Under the pieces are notes generated by a model. It saw only the letters and a list, made by a program, of their open reading frames with translations. It was not told the DNA's origin and ran no database searches. DNA of 64,000 bases from an uncultured Clostridium sp. (GTDB lineage: Bacteria > Bacillota > Clostridia > Oscillospirales > Acutalibacteraceae): NCBI GenBank assembly GCA_958422185.1, contig CATZNW010000008.1, positions 10,835-74,834 on the forward strand, given 5' to 3'. The position numbers and the translations under genes were made by a program. Below, piece after piece: positions 8,423 through 16,495 of this stretch. How positions within the stretch are numbered: the first letter of the stretch is position 1; every line of letters begins with the position of its first letter.

Positions 8423-9052
8423 TTATGTTTTTATTGTTCTATAAAAATCAATTCTCAGTAATTTTTTTTCATTGGGTAAACCTTTTTCTTCAACAAGTTT
8501 TTTTGCGTACCCCATTTCCCGCATACTGTTTATAAGATCGGTTTTTTCAATCTGATGATAAATTTTTTTTAAATTATCAAATACATGTAAATAAGGCGAA
8601 TCAGACACAAAGGTATCATCTGTATTCAGCTGTATGATACAAGATATATAGCGTGGTCTTACAAGTTTTACAATATTTTGAAAGGATTTATGTCCAATGT
8701 ATTCAATGATCAAATTGGCTATAAGCAAATCAGAATGAGGTAACCTTATTTTATCGCTTGACAGGTCGGCACAAATCGGAATAAATACATTTTTTAACTC
8801 CGGATACCGTTTTTTACATTCGTCAAGATATTTTTGATTAATATCGACTCCATAAATCGCCTGGAAGTTATCTCTTTTTATGTGTTCTAATCCATTGCCG
8901 CCGGCTATCCCAAGCACCATTATAGAGTTTATCTTATATGAGTAAAACTGCTTTTTCATCATTTCGTTCATTGCTTGAAGCTGAAGAACATTGTTTAAAC
9001 GCATATGGTTTTCATAATCATTTAAGTCAATTTCTTCCCAAGGATTCCTCAT
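8423..9052 (-). CDS. Class I SAM-dependent methyltransferase, substrate unknown
   Basis: This 209-residue protein has a Rossmann methyltransferase core: motif I IMVLGIAGGNGLEHI, an acidic residue ending strand 2 (YGVDINQKYL), a motif II-like CADLSSD, and SDLLIANLIIEYIG. These are glycine-rich SAM-binding features, with no target-recognition domain that would suggest DNA methylation. The frame is open upstream, but ATG 9052 has GAGG 7 nt ahead and gives the sensible start MRNPWEEIDLNDYENHMR. It is transcribed alone, between a terminator on each side, at the edge of the AT-rich island, and is itself AT-rich. Whether it belongs to the island or the core genome is unclear. Confidence 0.75.
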   Translation of the reverse strand: MRNPWEEIDLNDYENHMRLNNVLQLQAMNEMMKKQFYSYKINSIMVLGIAGGNGLEHIKRDNFQAIYGVDINQKYLDECKKRYPELKNVFIPICADLSSDKIRLPHSDLLIANLIIEYIGHKSFQNIVKLVRPRYISCIIQLNTDDTFVSDSPYLHVFDNLKKIYHQIEKTDLINSMREMGYAKKLVEEKGLPNEKKLLRIDFYRTIKT

Positions 9053-9115
9053 ATAGTACCTCACTAAATTTCTGCTTGTTTTTTTTGGGCTTTCTATAAA
9101 AGCGAATATATTCAC

Positions 9116-9145
9116 AAAGGTCCCCGTTAAAAACGGGGACCTTTT
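9116..9145 (-). terminator. Intrinsic terminator after the GPH symporter
   Basis: AAAGGTCCCCGTT pairs with AACGGGGACCTTTT, a strong GC-rich stem about 10 nt past the stop of the symporter gene at 9156. It also isolates the downstream methyltransferase from read-through. Confidence 0.8.
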
Positions 9146-9155
9146 GTATTTAAAG

Positions 9156-11627
9156 TTACACTGTTTCAGCGGCGATCTCTTTTGAAACGATTTGGTTATA
9201 AAGCTCCTTGATCTCGTCAAAGTGCGTATAGTTTTCTGCTTGTCTCAGCAGGTTGCGTGCGTCAAGATACGGTTTTGCGGAGCGGTTGTAATTCGTGCGG
9301 TGATTCTGTTCATCGCGTATCTTTTTGTTCAGCTCCTTAAAGTCTGCCTTGAGCGCTTTAATCTCTGCCTTGACAGCGGCTATCTTATTTTTATCCTTGC
9401 TTTCCTGTGCCTCATAAAGTCGCTTATAAAGCTTATCTTCTTTTTTGTTGTACTGCTCTTCCGTTTCAAACAGCGCGTTGAGCTTGGTGTCGTCAGGCGC
9501 AACGATATTTCCGTCTGCATAATATTTCTTTTGATATCTTCTTGCCGTAAGTCTTGTTCTTGCAAAAAGTATACAATATTGGCGGAACTCTTTTTCCTCT
9601 TCGTTCCCCTTGGGGAGTGCTTTCGCTTTTTTAAGCTTGCCTTTCAGCTCGCTTATGCTGTGCGCGCCCAGTCCCTCAAGACCTTCATCATATATCTCCT
9701 TTGCCTGCTCCACCTGAAGTTTGCCCAGGTTACTTTCAAATCTTGACATTTCTTTAAGTACGAACGGCGCAAGCTTGATCTCCTGATTACGAAGTTCGGC
9801 TGCTCTGTTTTCCTCTTTTGCAAGTTTAACGGCTTTCTTGATGTCCGCTTTGTCTTTGCCGGAGGCTTTTGCTGCCTTGATATTCTCTTTTGTTATCTTA
9901 ACGGGCTCTTCATCGGCAAGTGATCTGGCGTTTTCAACCATTTCAACTACTTCTACAAGATTGTCGTCGCTCAGGGTGTTATTGCCGAAGTCTTCAAAGA
10001 ACGCGCGGATTTTAAGGACCCTGACCATACCCTGCTGCTTGAGCTCGGTCAGATCGTAAAAGAAGTACGGTACAACATTGATAAACGCACCAACTATGGA
10101 TGCAAGTATAAGTACACCGCAGACGGTTTGCAGAATATCGCCGTCATAAAGTGAAAAGTAAGCGATACTTGTGGTATCGGCATCGGCAATTACCTCGCCC
10201 ACTACGGCGCCGTTTCTAAGCACCTTGTTCATTACCTCCGGGTTGTTCATGACCTGCTGTGCGGTCTCCGTATTGATACCGAATCTGTCATAAAGCAGGT
10301 TTACGATACCGCTGCTGGCAACCGTAACAAGGCCGCCGATTGCGGTTATGGTAGAGAACATGCCGTCTATTCTTTCGCCGCTTACATACTGCTGATAATC
10401 CCTAATATCTGCGTTTACGGATGGGGTAAGTATCTGCATAAAGGCGTTCATAAGGTTGTTCATCCAATAGCAGACAACAAGCAGAATCAGCGGCAGCCAT
10501 GTTTCCGTAGCCGCTGTGCTCTCGCCCGTCATATCTATCGATCTGACAACGGGGAACATGAGCGCGATGAATACGATGTTGAGAACGTTTGTGGAGATAA
10601 GCACAAAGCGCTTGCCCCATTTTCTTATGGCAAACGGTGCGAGCAGCATGCCCACAAGGCCTGCGTTCTGGCATATCAGCGTTATTATGGAATAAACCGT
10701 GCCGTTGCAGATGCCGCCGTAGCTGTAGAGCCAGCCGAGAATGACCGTCATAGAAGTCTCAAGGAATCCGAGCCATGTTGCCATGGCGATTACCCAGAAA
10801 TATTTATTGCGCAGCACCTCGCGCAGCGAATCCATAAATTTGATCTGGATAACGTGCGTCTTTGCCTGCACAATCTTTTCCTTGGTGTTGACGTAGACCA
10901 CGATGCTCAGCAAAACGGAAAGTATGGCAAGCGGCGGGTAGATATATCTGTAAAGCCTGATGTCATACAGGTTATTGTTTGTCAAAAGCTGTGCGAATAT
11001 GGGCATTGCAAGGCTTAAGATGGAGGGCGCAAGTGAGTATACAACGCCCTTGATCGTTGAAACATCCGCCCTTTCCTGGGTGTTGGGGGAGAGAACGTGG
11101 ATCAGGTTGTCATACGCTTCAGAGAAGAAATAGTAAAAGAAATTCTGAATGAAGTTTAAGACAAGGATTATCGCGCAGGTAACAACATATGCTCTCGGTT
11201 TCCCGAAGAATGTGCCCTCGCCGAAGAGCGCGCCGAACTGATTGTACGGGAACCATACGAAAAGTATGGTAACGATCGCGCTGGGTATGCCCATCTTAAC
11301 GATGTAGGGCCTGTATTTGCCTTCCTTGCTTCGGGTGTTGTCTATAATATTCGCCCTAATGCCTGAAAGCGGAATATTCGCAAGAACCGAAATGAAATAC
11401 ATGATGTACATGTCGATCGGCTCAACACCAAGGGTGTTTCCGATCAATACGTTCGTTGCGGAAAGGATCATGTTCGTTGCCATTACGGCAAGGAATTTAA
11501 CGCCTATTCCTCCGCCGGCGTAGGAAACGATCTCTTTAAAAGGCATATAGCGCCCTTTGGGCGGTTCGTTCCAGTGCATTTTTACATCTTTAACAAGACC
11601 GCCGATCTTTGCTTTTAGCTCTGCCAA
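9156..11627 (-). CDS. GPH-family (MFS) sugar:cation symporter with a long C-terminal cytosolic tail
   Basis: The first 525 residues or so form about 12 membrane segments of the glycoside-pentoside-hexuronide symporter type, including YRPYIVKMGIP after the second pair of helices and a mid-loop with RYIYPP. The last 300 residues or so have no membrane segments. They are rich in Lys, Glu, Ala and Arg and predicted helical, with repeated charged blocks such as DIKKAVKLAKEENR and KNKIAAVKAEIKALKADF. GPH carriers are normally about 450-500 residues, so this tail is unusual. The gene follows the sialidase on the same strand after 34 bp, so the likely cargo is a sialic-acid-containing or related sugar (inference). 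A soluble tail could regulate transport or recruit a partner. Confidence 0.85.
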   Translation of the reverse strand: MAELKAKIGGLVKDVKMHWNEPPKGRYMPFKEIVSYAGGGIGVKFLAVMATNMILSATNVLIGNTLGVEPIDMYIMYFISVLANIPLSGIRANIIDNTRSKEGKYRPYIVKMGIPSAIVTILFVWFPYNQFGALFGEGTFFGKPRAYVVTCAIILVLNFIQNFFYYFFSEAYDNLIHVLSPNTQERADVSTIKGVVYSLAPSILSLAMPIFAQLLTNNNLYDIRLYRYIYPPLAILSVLLSIVVYVNTKEKIVQAKTHVIQIKFMDSLREVLRNKYFWVIAMATWLGFLETSMTVILGWLYSYGGICNGTVYSIITLICQNAGLVGMLLAPFAIRKWGKRFVLISTNVLNIVFIALMFPVVRSIDMTGESTAATETWLPLILLVVCYWMNNLMNAFMQILTPSVNADIRDYQQYVSGERIDGMFSTITAIGGLVTVASSGIVNLLYDRFGINTETAQQVMNNPEVMNKVLRNGAVVGEVIADADTTSIAYFSLYDGDILQTVCGVLILASIVGAFINVVPYFFYDLTELKQQGMVRVLKIRAFFEDFGNNTLSDDNLVEVVEMVENARSLADEEPVKITKENIKAAKASGKDKADIKKAVKLAKEENRAAELRNQEIKLAPFVLKEMSRFESNLGKLQVEQAKEIYDEGLEGLGAHSISELKGKLKKAKALPKGNEEEKEFRQYCILFARTRLTARRYQKKYYADGNIVAPDDTKLNALFETEEQYNKKEDKLYKRLYEAQESKDKNKIAAVKAEIKALKADFKELNKKIRDEQNHRTNYNRSAKPYLDARNLLRQAENYTHFDEIKELYNQIVSKEIAAETV

Positions 11628-11661
11628 AATGTTTTCCCCCTAAATATCCGGGCATATGCCC

Positions 11662-12969
11662 TTAATCAGCTTCCTTGCCCTTTATCCAGTCAACGGAAAA
11701 AGAAGCAAATTTTATTTCCCTGCATTCCGTGTCCGGCTCAAATAAAACGCCTATTCTGCCGTTTTGCATCTGTGCCGCGGCGCTGTACACAAAGTCTCCT
11801 TCTTTAAGCTGCCTGGACCAGGCAAATGTTTCACCGTCGTCCTCTGATAAACGAACGGTGCCGTTTCTGCGTTTCTGCCTGTCGGCAGGGTTTATGAAAA
11901 CCACAGAGGGCTTTTCGGTGCCTCTCAGTTTTATAACGCTCATCTGGCATATAGGCTGAGGCAGACGGTCGTCCAGCCTGTAATCATACCAGCTTTCACC
12001 GCCGTTGTCGCTGTAGGCTACCGCGGCGCAGTGTTTGCCGTCATGATTGCGCATAAAATATTTTAGTCTGCCGCCCTCCTGCTCGATAAGCTGGGATTCT
12101 GTAAGCATATCCTTTGCTTTGATCGTCATACAGTTCGCGCGTTTGCCGTCTATCGTTCTTGTGTTGTTGGGCGTTTCTCCCATCTCCCAGCTTTCGCCGC
12201 CGTCATCGCTGTAGATAACGGTGCAGGAAAGCCGAAGGGGAAATGTTCTTGTGCCGAAATAAACGGGAACCACTATACGCCCGGCATATTTGCCGTTTTT
12301 TATTTCTATCCCGCAGCCGGGTCCCGGGCCTATAAAGCTCATGTAATCCTTTTTTACCATTCTGTTTAGCGAACGGGGAGCAGACCATGTTTCGCCGTTG
12401 TCTTCACTTGATACCATCATGAGGTACGAGGTGCTTTCTTCCTTGAACCTTCCGCCGGTGTAAATATTGCCGCAGATCTTTCCGTTCTTTTTTACGCTGC
12501 CGCTTTCATCAACGGTATATGGTGTTTCGGCTCCGTTTTTCTTATATAGTTTCTTTTCCTTAAGTATGTATTTAGCAAACCGGCCGTTTATATATTTGTT
12601 GCCGTCTTCGTCTTCTCCGCGGCTCTTTTTACTGTTTCTTATGCCTATTCCGGCGGGTGTGTGCGAGTAGATCAGCAGGATCCTGCCCGCTTTTTCGCTG
12701 TATACCATAACGGGATCTATAGCGGCTGAGGATTTCATCTGTTTTGTGCCGTGTTCTTTAACGGCAACTGTCATTTCCGTCCATGTTTTACCGCAGTCAA
12801 AACTGCGGCGGATCACTTTATCTATTCTGTTCGGATTATCCATTCCGGAACAATAGCGTGCGTCAGCACAGGCGATCAGAACGCCGTCTTTTGCTGTGAT
12901 AAGAGAGGGAATTCGGTAATATTTTGACGGCCCTTTTATCTCAGGCCCGAATATGGTTTGAAATTCCAT
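11662..12969 (-). CDS. Exo-alpha-sialidase (BNR/Asp-box), apparently cytoplasmic
   Basis: This 435-residue six-bladed propeller enzyme cleaves terminal sialic acids. It has the FRIP-like YYRIPSL motif (R19) and ACADARY with D36 and R38 near the active site. It also carries five Asp-box-like repeats: SFDCGKTW from residue 56, SSEDNGETW, YSDDGGESW, YSDNGGESW and LSEDDGETF. GAGAGG lies 7 nt before ATG 12969. The N-terminus MEFQTIFGPEIKG is neither charged nor hydrophobic enough for a signal peptide, and there is no C-terminal anchor. Most gut bacterial sialidases are exported, so this one would act inside the cell on imported sialosides. It is the first gene of a two-gene operon with the GPH symporter. 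No nan catabolic genes are in the window. Confidence 0.88.
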   Translation of the reverse strand: MEFQTIFGPEIKGPSKYYRIPSLITAKDGVLIACADARYCSGMDNPNRIDKVIRRSFDCGKTWTEMTVAVKEHGTKQMKSSAAIDPVMVYSEKAGRILLIYSHTPAGIGIRNSKKSRGEDEDGNKYINGRFAKYILKEKKLYKKNGAETPYTVDESGSVKKNGKICGNIYTGGRFKEESTSYLMMVSSEDNGETWSAPRSLNRMVKKDYMSFIGPGPGCGIEIKNGKYAGRIVVPVYFGTRTFPLRLSCTVIYSDDGGESWEMGETPNNTRTIDGKRANCMTIKAKDMLTESQLIEQEGGRLKYFMRNHDGKHCAAVAYSDNGGESWYDYRLDDRLPQPICQMSVIKLRGTEKPSVVFINPADRQKRRNGTVRLSEDDGETFAWSRQLKEGDFVYSAAAQMQNGRIGVLFEPDTECREIKFASFSVDWIKGKEAD

Positions 12970-13010
12970 TCGTTTTACCTCTCTTTCAGATAAATAAACA
13001 TATTAAAACT

Positions 13011-13039
13011 ATTATATCAAACCGGGACTTCTATATCAA
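13011..13039 (-). promoter_or_regulatory. Promoter of the sialidase-symporter operon
   Basis: Read on the minus strand, TTGATA (13034-13039) and TATAAT (13011-13016) are separated by 17 bp, about 40 nt before the sialidase start. A close sigma-A match. Confidence 0.65.
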
Positions 13040-13080
13040 GTGTAATTAAAAATTTAAATTTTAAAATAAAGATTTCATGC

Positions 13081-13109
13081 TTGACATTGAATTTTATATG
13101 TGTTATCTT
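13081..13109 (+). promoter_or_regulatory. Promoter of the MATE exporter
   Basis: TTGACA (13081-13086), a 17-bp spacer and TATCTT (13104-13109). A small hairpin with GGCC arms and a TTTTT run follows at about 13119-13142 in the leader before the gene. Confidence 0.6.
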
Positions 13110-13173
13110 ACACAATACGGCCGTTATAACAGGCCTTTTTATTGTTTATTTGATCATATGAAAGGAGATATTT

Positions 13174-14547
13174 ATGGAATCAAAGGCTTTGTTTTCAAAA
13201 ACGCCGCCTCTTAAACTGTTTTTTATCGCTGCTTTTCCAGGCGCTGTCAGTATGCTCGCTTCTGCGCTTTATCAGATGATGGACGGTGTATTTGTGGGCA
13301 GATTTTTGGGAGAAACGCCTTTTGCCGCTCTTAATCTTACAATGCCGTTTGTCATCATCAATTTTGCTCTTGCAGATCTTGTAGGCGTCGGATCGTCGGT
13401 CCCTATCTCGGTCAGCCTGGGCAGGAAGAAGGACAAGGAAGCAAATAATATCTTCACATGCGCCTGCCTTATGATCTTTATAGCCGGCATAGTTATGGGC
13501 GTTATCCTGTTTGCTGCCGCGCCGTTTCTTATGAAAGCCATGGGCGCCGAAGGTGACTTTGCTGATTTTGCCGTTCAGTATCTGCGCGTTTATGCCATTT
13601 GCTCACCGTTTACAACGATCGTTTTCGCAATGGATAATTTCCTTAAAATATGCGGAAAGATAAACACAAGTATGTTTCTGAATATTTTTATGTCTGTATT
13701 GAGCGTGGTGCTTGAATTTTTGTTTCTTGCCGTGTTTAAATGGGGCATATGGGCAGCTGCCCTTGCAACGTGCATCGGCATGATGGTGAGCGCGGCGCTG
13801 GCCCTTATACCGTTTATAAAAGGAGGGCTTCAGCTTAGATTCTGCCGTCCTCGTTTCAGCGCGGCTATGATAAAACGCATAATTGCGTGCGGCAGTCCAA
13901 ACTTTCTGAATAATATTGCAGGCAGAATAACCTCTATTCTGATGAATTATATTCTTGTCAGAGCCGGAGGAGAAACTGCTGTTTCCGTATACGGAATACT
14001 GATGTATGTGGAAGGCTTTATCCAGCCTTTGCTGTATGGTATGTGCGATTCCCTGCAGCCCGCAGTGGGTTTCAACTGGGGTGCGGGAAAATATTCCCGT
14101 GTTCGCGCAATAGAAAAATGCTGTTTTGCCGCAAGCGCGGTCGTTTCCGTGCTGTCAGTCTTTGTGATATGCTTTCTGCCCCGTCAGATCACTTCCCTGT
14201 TTATGGGAAGCGGAAGCGAGGCTGTATTTGAAATGGCTGTTGCCGCCTTGCCGATTTTTGGGCTAACGTATATTACGCGCTGGTTCTCCTTTGCAACCCA
14301 AAGTTATATGCTGGCAGTTGAAAAACCGCTTCCCGCGTCGCTTATTTCTGTAAGCACGGCGCTTGTTTTCCCGGTGATCCTGATCTTTGCGCTTCAGTCT
14401 TTCGGCCTTACCGGTATCTGGTTCAACTTTGCCGGAACGGCAATACTTGCGACAATAATGTCCGCCGTAATCCTGGTTATAATGCGCCGCTCGCTTTCAA
14501 GGCCGGATGTGCCGGATAAAAATGATGCCGCCGAAACGGCCGCTTAA
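13174..14547 (+). CDS. MATE-family multidrug/cation efflux transporter
   Basis: This 457-residue protein has 12 predicted membrane helices in two similar halves. The MATE-type start (PPLKLFFIAAFPGAVSMLASALYQMMDGVFVGRF) and the paired second half beginning at about residue 240 (CGSPNFLNNIAGRITSILMNY) fit exporters that expel drugs or metabolites using Na+ or H+ gradients. GGAG is well placed before ATG 13174. The flavin-binding gene starts 13 bp after the stop, so the two probably form an operon. MATE genes of this clostridial type are common, and the substrate cannot be predicted from sequence. Confidence 0.9.
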   Translation: MESKALFSKTPPLKLFFIAAFPGAVSMLASALYQMMDGVFVGRFLGETPFAALNLTMPFVIINFALADLVGVGSSVPISVSLGRKKDKEANNIFTCACLMIFIAGIVMGVILFAAAPFLMKAMGAEGDFADFAVQYLRVYAICSPFTTIVFAMDNFLKICGKINTSMFLNIFMSVLSVVLEFLFLAVFKWGIWAAALATCIGMMVSAALALIPFIKGGLQLRFCRPRFSAAMIKRIIACGSPNFLNNIAGRITSILMNYILVRAGGETAVSVYGILMYVEGFIQPLLYGMCDSLQPAVGFNWGAGKYSRVRAIEKCCFAASAVVSVLSVFVICFLPRQITSLFMGSGSEAVFEMAVAALPIFGLTYITRWFSFATQSYMLAVEKPLPASLISVSTALVFPVILIFALQSFGLTGIWFNFAGTAILATIMSAVILVIMRRSLSRPDVPDKNDAAETAA

Positions 14548-14560
14548 AAGAGGGTGCTTT

Positions 14561-15031
14561 ATGAGAAGAAGAGAAAGAGAAGTCGGGGATTCAGAAAGAA
14601 TTTCGCTTATCCTGAACGAATGCCGCACCTGCCGCCTTGCTCTCAGCGATGAAAACGCGCCTTATATCGTGCCCCTCAGCTTCGGGTACGAGCTTAAGGG
14701 TGGCAGGCTTACGTTGTATTTTCATTGTGCCAAAGAGGGCAGAAAAACAGACCTTATCAAAAAATGCTGCCGTGCCGGATTTGAAACGGATCGTTTCCGT
14801 CGTCTCGTAGCGGCTGAAAAAGCCTGCGGATACACCGCCGAATATTCAAGCGTTATCGGTTGGGGCAATGTGGATATCGTTGATGATAACAGCGAAAAAT
14901 TAAATGGCTTGCTTGCGATCATGCGCCATTATACGGGCAGATCCGATTTTGATATCCCTGATACGGCGCTCAGCGCTGTCTGCGTTTTAAAACTCACTGC
15001 AAAGGAATTCACCTGCAAGGAAAATGCATAG
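14561..15031 (+). CDS. Pyridoxamine 5'-phosphate oxidase-like flavin-binding protein (NimA-type)
   Basis: This 156-residue protein starts MRRREREVGDSERISLILNE and then CRTCRLALSDENAPYIVPLSF. That is the split-barrel pattern of small FMN-binding proteins related to nitroimidazole reductase NimA and to PNPOx. HCAKEGRKTDLIKK and ETDRF match the next conserved blocks, and YSSVIGWG the later strand. AGAGGG precedes ATG 14561. An earlier in-frame start inside the MATE gene is less likely. It is probably co-transcribed with the exporter, giving a possible detoxification pair. The real substrate of this family is usually unknown. The following hairpin at 15051 ends the unit. Confidence 0.8.
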   Translation: MRRREREVGDSERISLILNECRTCRLALSDENAPYIVPLSFGYELKGGRLTLYFHCAKEGRKTDLIKKCCRAGFETDRFRRLVAAEKACGYTAEYSSVIGWGNVDIVDDNSEKLNGLLAIMRHYTGRSDFDIPDTALSAVCVLKLTAKEFTCKENA

Positions 15032-15050
15032 ATCATAACATAAATAGATA

Positions 15051-15078
15051 AGCGCCGGAAAGTTTTTCCGGCGCTTTT
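15051..15078. terminator. Bidirectional terminator between convergent genes
   Basis: AGCGCCGGAAA and TTTCCGGCGCT form a strong stem followed by TTTT, between the flavin-binding gene and the convergent XRE gene that ends at 15085. Confidence 0.85.
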
Positions 15079-15084
15079 GCTTTT

Positions 15085-15303
15085 TTATTCCGGATATTTA
15101 AGTCCTTTGGGCAGACCGAGTATATAATCTGCGGAAACTCCGTAATATTCACAAAGCGTTATCAGGTGCTCGGTCGGCAGTCCTCTTACACCGCGTTCAT
15201 ATTGCGAATATGTTATTTGGCTTACATTCAGCACTTTTGCGATATCAGTTTGTGTCAGATCCCTGTCTTCTCTTAACGCCCTCAGCCTGTCCGTGTATTT
15301 CAA
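15085..15303 (-). CDS. Small XRE-family HTH repressor
   Basis: This 72-residue protein is a single Cro/CI helix-turn-helix domain (TQTDIAKVLNVSQITYSQYERG), ending in YGVSADYILGLPKG, a usual tail of stand-alone clostridial regulators. The start is TTG at 15303, with GAGGTGG 5-6 nt before it. A TTG start can keep repressor levels low. It is divergent from the small gene at 15408. The shared intergenic region holds two TTCAnnnTGAA palindromes, one inside the promoter of that gene, so this protein probably represses its neighbour and perhaps itself. Confidence 0.85.
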   Translation of the reverse strand: MKYTDRLRALREDRDLTQTDIAKVLNVSQITYSQYERGVRGLPTEHLITLCEYYGVSADYILGLPKGLKYPE

Positions 15304-15335
15304 AATTTACCACCTCAGGATTCAATATAGAATAA

Positions 15336-15378
15336 TTCATTATGAACTATTGACTTTTAATTCAAAATGAATTAAAAT
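15336..15378 (+). promoter_or_regulatory. Promoter with two TTCAnnnTGAA operators
   Basis: Promoter: TTGACT (15350-15355), 17 bp, TAAAAT (15373-15378). Operators: TTCATTATGAA (15336-15346) upstream of the -35 box and TTCAAAATGAA (15361-15371) inside the spacer. Their centres are 25 bp apart. Binding by the divergent XRE protein is inferred. Confidence 0.65.
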
Positions 15379-15419
15379 ATTTTAAAAAGATACTTGGTAG
15401 TGATTGAGTGAGCGAGAAT

Positions 15420-15689
15420 ATGCAAAATAACAAAAGCACAGAGGTACGGGTCATAGATAATATACCCGTTTATAATCTGCAATACGCGTTTATCAGTTTG
15501 TGGGAAAGTGTTCCGCCTGAAAAAACTTCGGAAAATTCAAAGCGCCTGTTTAAAGAACTTTGCAACAGCCTTGAGCACGATTACGGCGGAGAACCGGGTG
15601 ATCAGATCCGAACGGAGACCCTGATCCGCCTGAATATCGTAGATGAGGAAACTGAAAAGAAAGCAAAGACGAGCGATAAGCGTAAATAA
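15420..15689 (+). CDS. Small protein of unknown function, divergent from an XRE regulator
   Basis: I recognise no family. The protein has about 89 residues, is soluble and rich in Glu and Lys, with VIDNIPVYNLQYAFISLWESV near the start and a basic tail (KKAKTSDKRK). The start is uncertain. A GTG at 15408 and the ATG at 15420 are in frame and neither has a clear Shine-Dalgarno site. A clear promoter with operators lies just upstream and a terminator follows, which supports a real gene. It may be the regulated partner of the XRE gene. Confidence 0.6.
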   Translation: MQNNKSTEVRVIDNIPVYNLQYAFISLWESVPPEKTSENSKRLFKELCNSLEHDYGGEPGDQIRTETLIRLNIVDEETEKKAKTSDKRK

Positions 15690-15690
15690 A

Positions 15691-15720
15691 AAAACGGACA
15701 TAGATCATGTCCGTTTTTTG
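15691..15720. terminator. Bidirectional terminator
   Basis: ACGGACAT and ATGTCCGT form a stem flanked by A-runs and T-runs, between the small + strand gene and the convergent MerR gene. Confidence 0.85.
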
Positions 15721-15767
15721 TGTTCTGCTTATTTTCAGTTCAGAATTTAAGCGTTCGGCATGCGGCC

Positions 15768-16247
15768 TTACCGGGCAGGGAGTGATTCGCTCTCTTCTTT
15801 TTCTGTAATCTCCAGTTTTGCTTTTGCCTTTCGGAATTGCTGCTGCAATTCGTCTTTGGAAAGCCGTTTGACCGCTTTTTCGCTGCCGGCGCTTACGGCG
15901 GCCTCGTAATACCAGCACTTGTAATTGAGCACTTCAAGCGTTTCTGCCAGTTCTTCCATTTGCTGCTTTACCGCTTTGCGGCGGTTTTCAAATAACTTTT
16001 GCCTTTCTTCAAGCGAGGAATCGCCTTCCGCCGCCATTTTTATGTTTGCCTTGATCTCCTTGATAGAAAGCCCTGACCTTTTCAGACATCCTATGAGCTT
16101 AAGGGCGGCGTAGTCCTTATCCGTAAACATTCTGATTCCGCCGTTTGAGCGCTCAACAAACGGCAAAAGGCCTTCCTTGTCGTAATACCTGAGCGTTGAG
16201 GCGTTTATGCCCAGTTCTTTTGCCATTTCTCCTATTGTGTAAAGCAT
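15768..16247 (-). CDS. MerR-family transcriptional regulator
   Basis: This 159-residue protein has the N-terminal MerR winged helix (LYTIGEMAKELGINASTLRYYDKEGLLPF, then IRMFTDKDYAALKLIGCLKRSGLSIKEIK) and the antiparallel coiled coil typical of dimers. The C-terminal domain has single cysteine and aromatic residues (YKCWYYE) but no metal-binding cysteine cluster, so it is more like regulators of organic-compound or redox genes. The upstream region 16260-16300 holds a direct repeat of ACTTAAAG, near a possible promoter facing the + strand. The only + strand reading frame there is a 35-codon remnant, so its original target may be lost. Confidence 0.88.
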   Translation of the reverse strand: MLYTIGEMAKELGINASTLRYYDKEGLLPFVERSNGGIRMFTDKDYAALKLIGCLKRSGLSIKEIKANIKMAAEGDSSLEERQKLFENRRKAVKQQMEELAETLEVLNYKCWYYEAAVSAGSEKAVKRLSKDELQQQFRKAKAKLEITEKEESESLPAR

Positions 16248-16265
16248 GGATCCACCTCTGTTTAA

Positions 16266-16300
16266 ATGATTTTACTTAAAGCAACTTAAAGATATATTAG
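16266..16300 (+). promoter_or_regulatory. Possible MerR operator (ACTTAAAG repeat)
   Basis: ACTTAAAG occurs twice, 10 bp apart, followed by TATATT. It resembles the operators of MerR-type autoregulated promoters, which carry ACTTTAAG-type repeats between the -35 and -10 boxes. Low certainty. Confidence 0.35.
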
Positions 16301-16319
16301 GTACTTTATATTTTAAACG

Positions 16320-16427
16320 ATGCTCAGCCGCCTGTCAATCAGGCGCCTCGGATTTACCGAAAGAATCGCTGAACATAACGCCGAAAAGGTCAGGGGTTAC
16401 GAAAATATTGCCGAATATCTTGCATAA
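16320..16427 (+). pseudogene. Possible C-terminal gene remnant downstream of the MerR operator
   Basis: A 35-codon frame reads MLSRLSIRRL, then GFTERIAEHNAEKVRGYENI, and ends AEYLA with TAA. The second half looks like the helical C-terminus of a larger protein, with codon use like the neighbours. I cannot name a parent family. It may be what is left of a deleted MerR-controlled gene. Confidence 0.3.
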
Positions 16428-16452
16428 TCCAAAAAAACAATATAAAATTAAT

Positions 16453-16481
16453 GCGGCGGTATTTTCTGCCGCAATATTTTT
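16453..16481 (+). terminator. Leader hairpin with T-run before the acetyltransferase
   Basis: GCGGC and GCCGC arms (loop about 10 nt) are followed by AATATTTTTT, only 15 nt before the ATG at 16496. It could end upstream transcription or act as a leader attenuator. Confidence 0.45.
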
Positions 16482-16495
16482 TGAGAGGGATAACA

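Noticed and set aside
9192..9746. Long + strand frame opposite the symporter tail
   Set aside because: It is the antisense of the Lys/Glu-rich tail, which produces Phe/Leu-rich shadows. No ribosome site or codon bias supports it.
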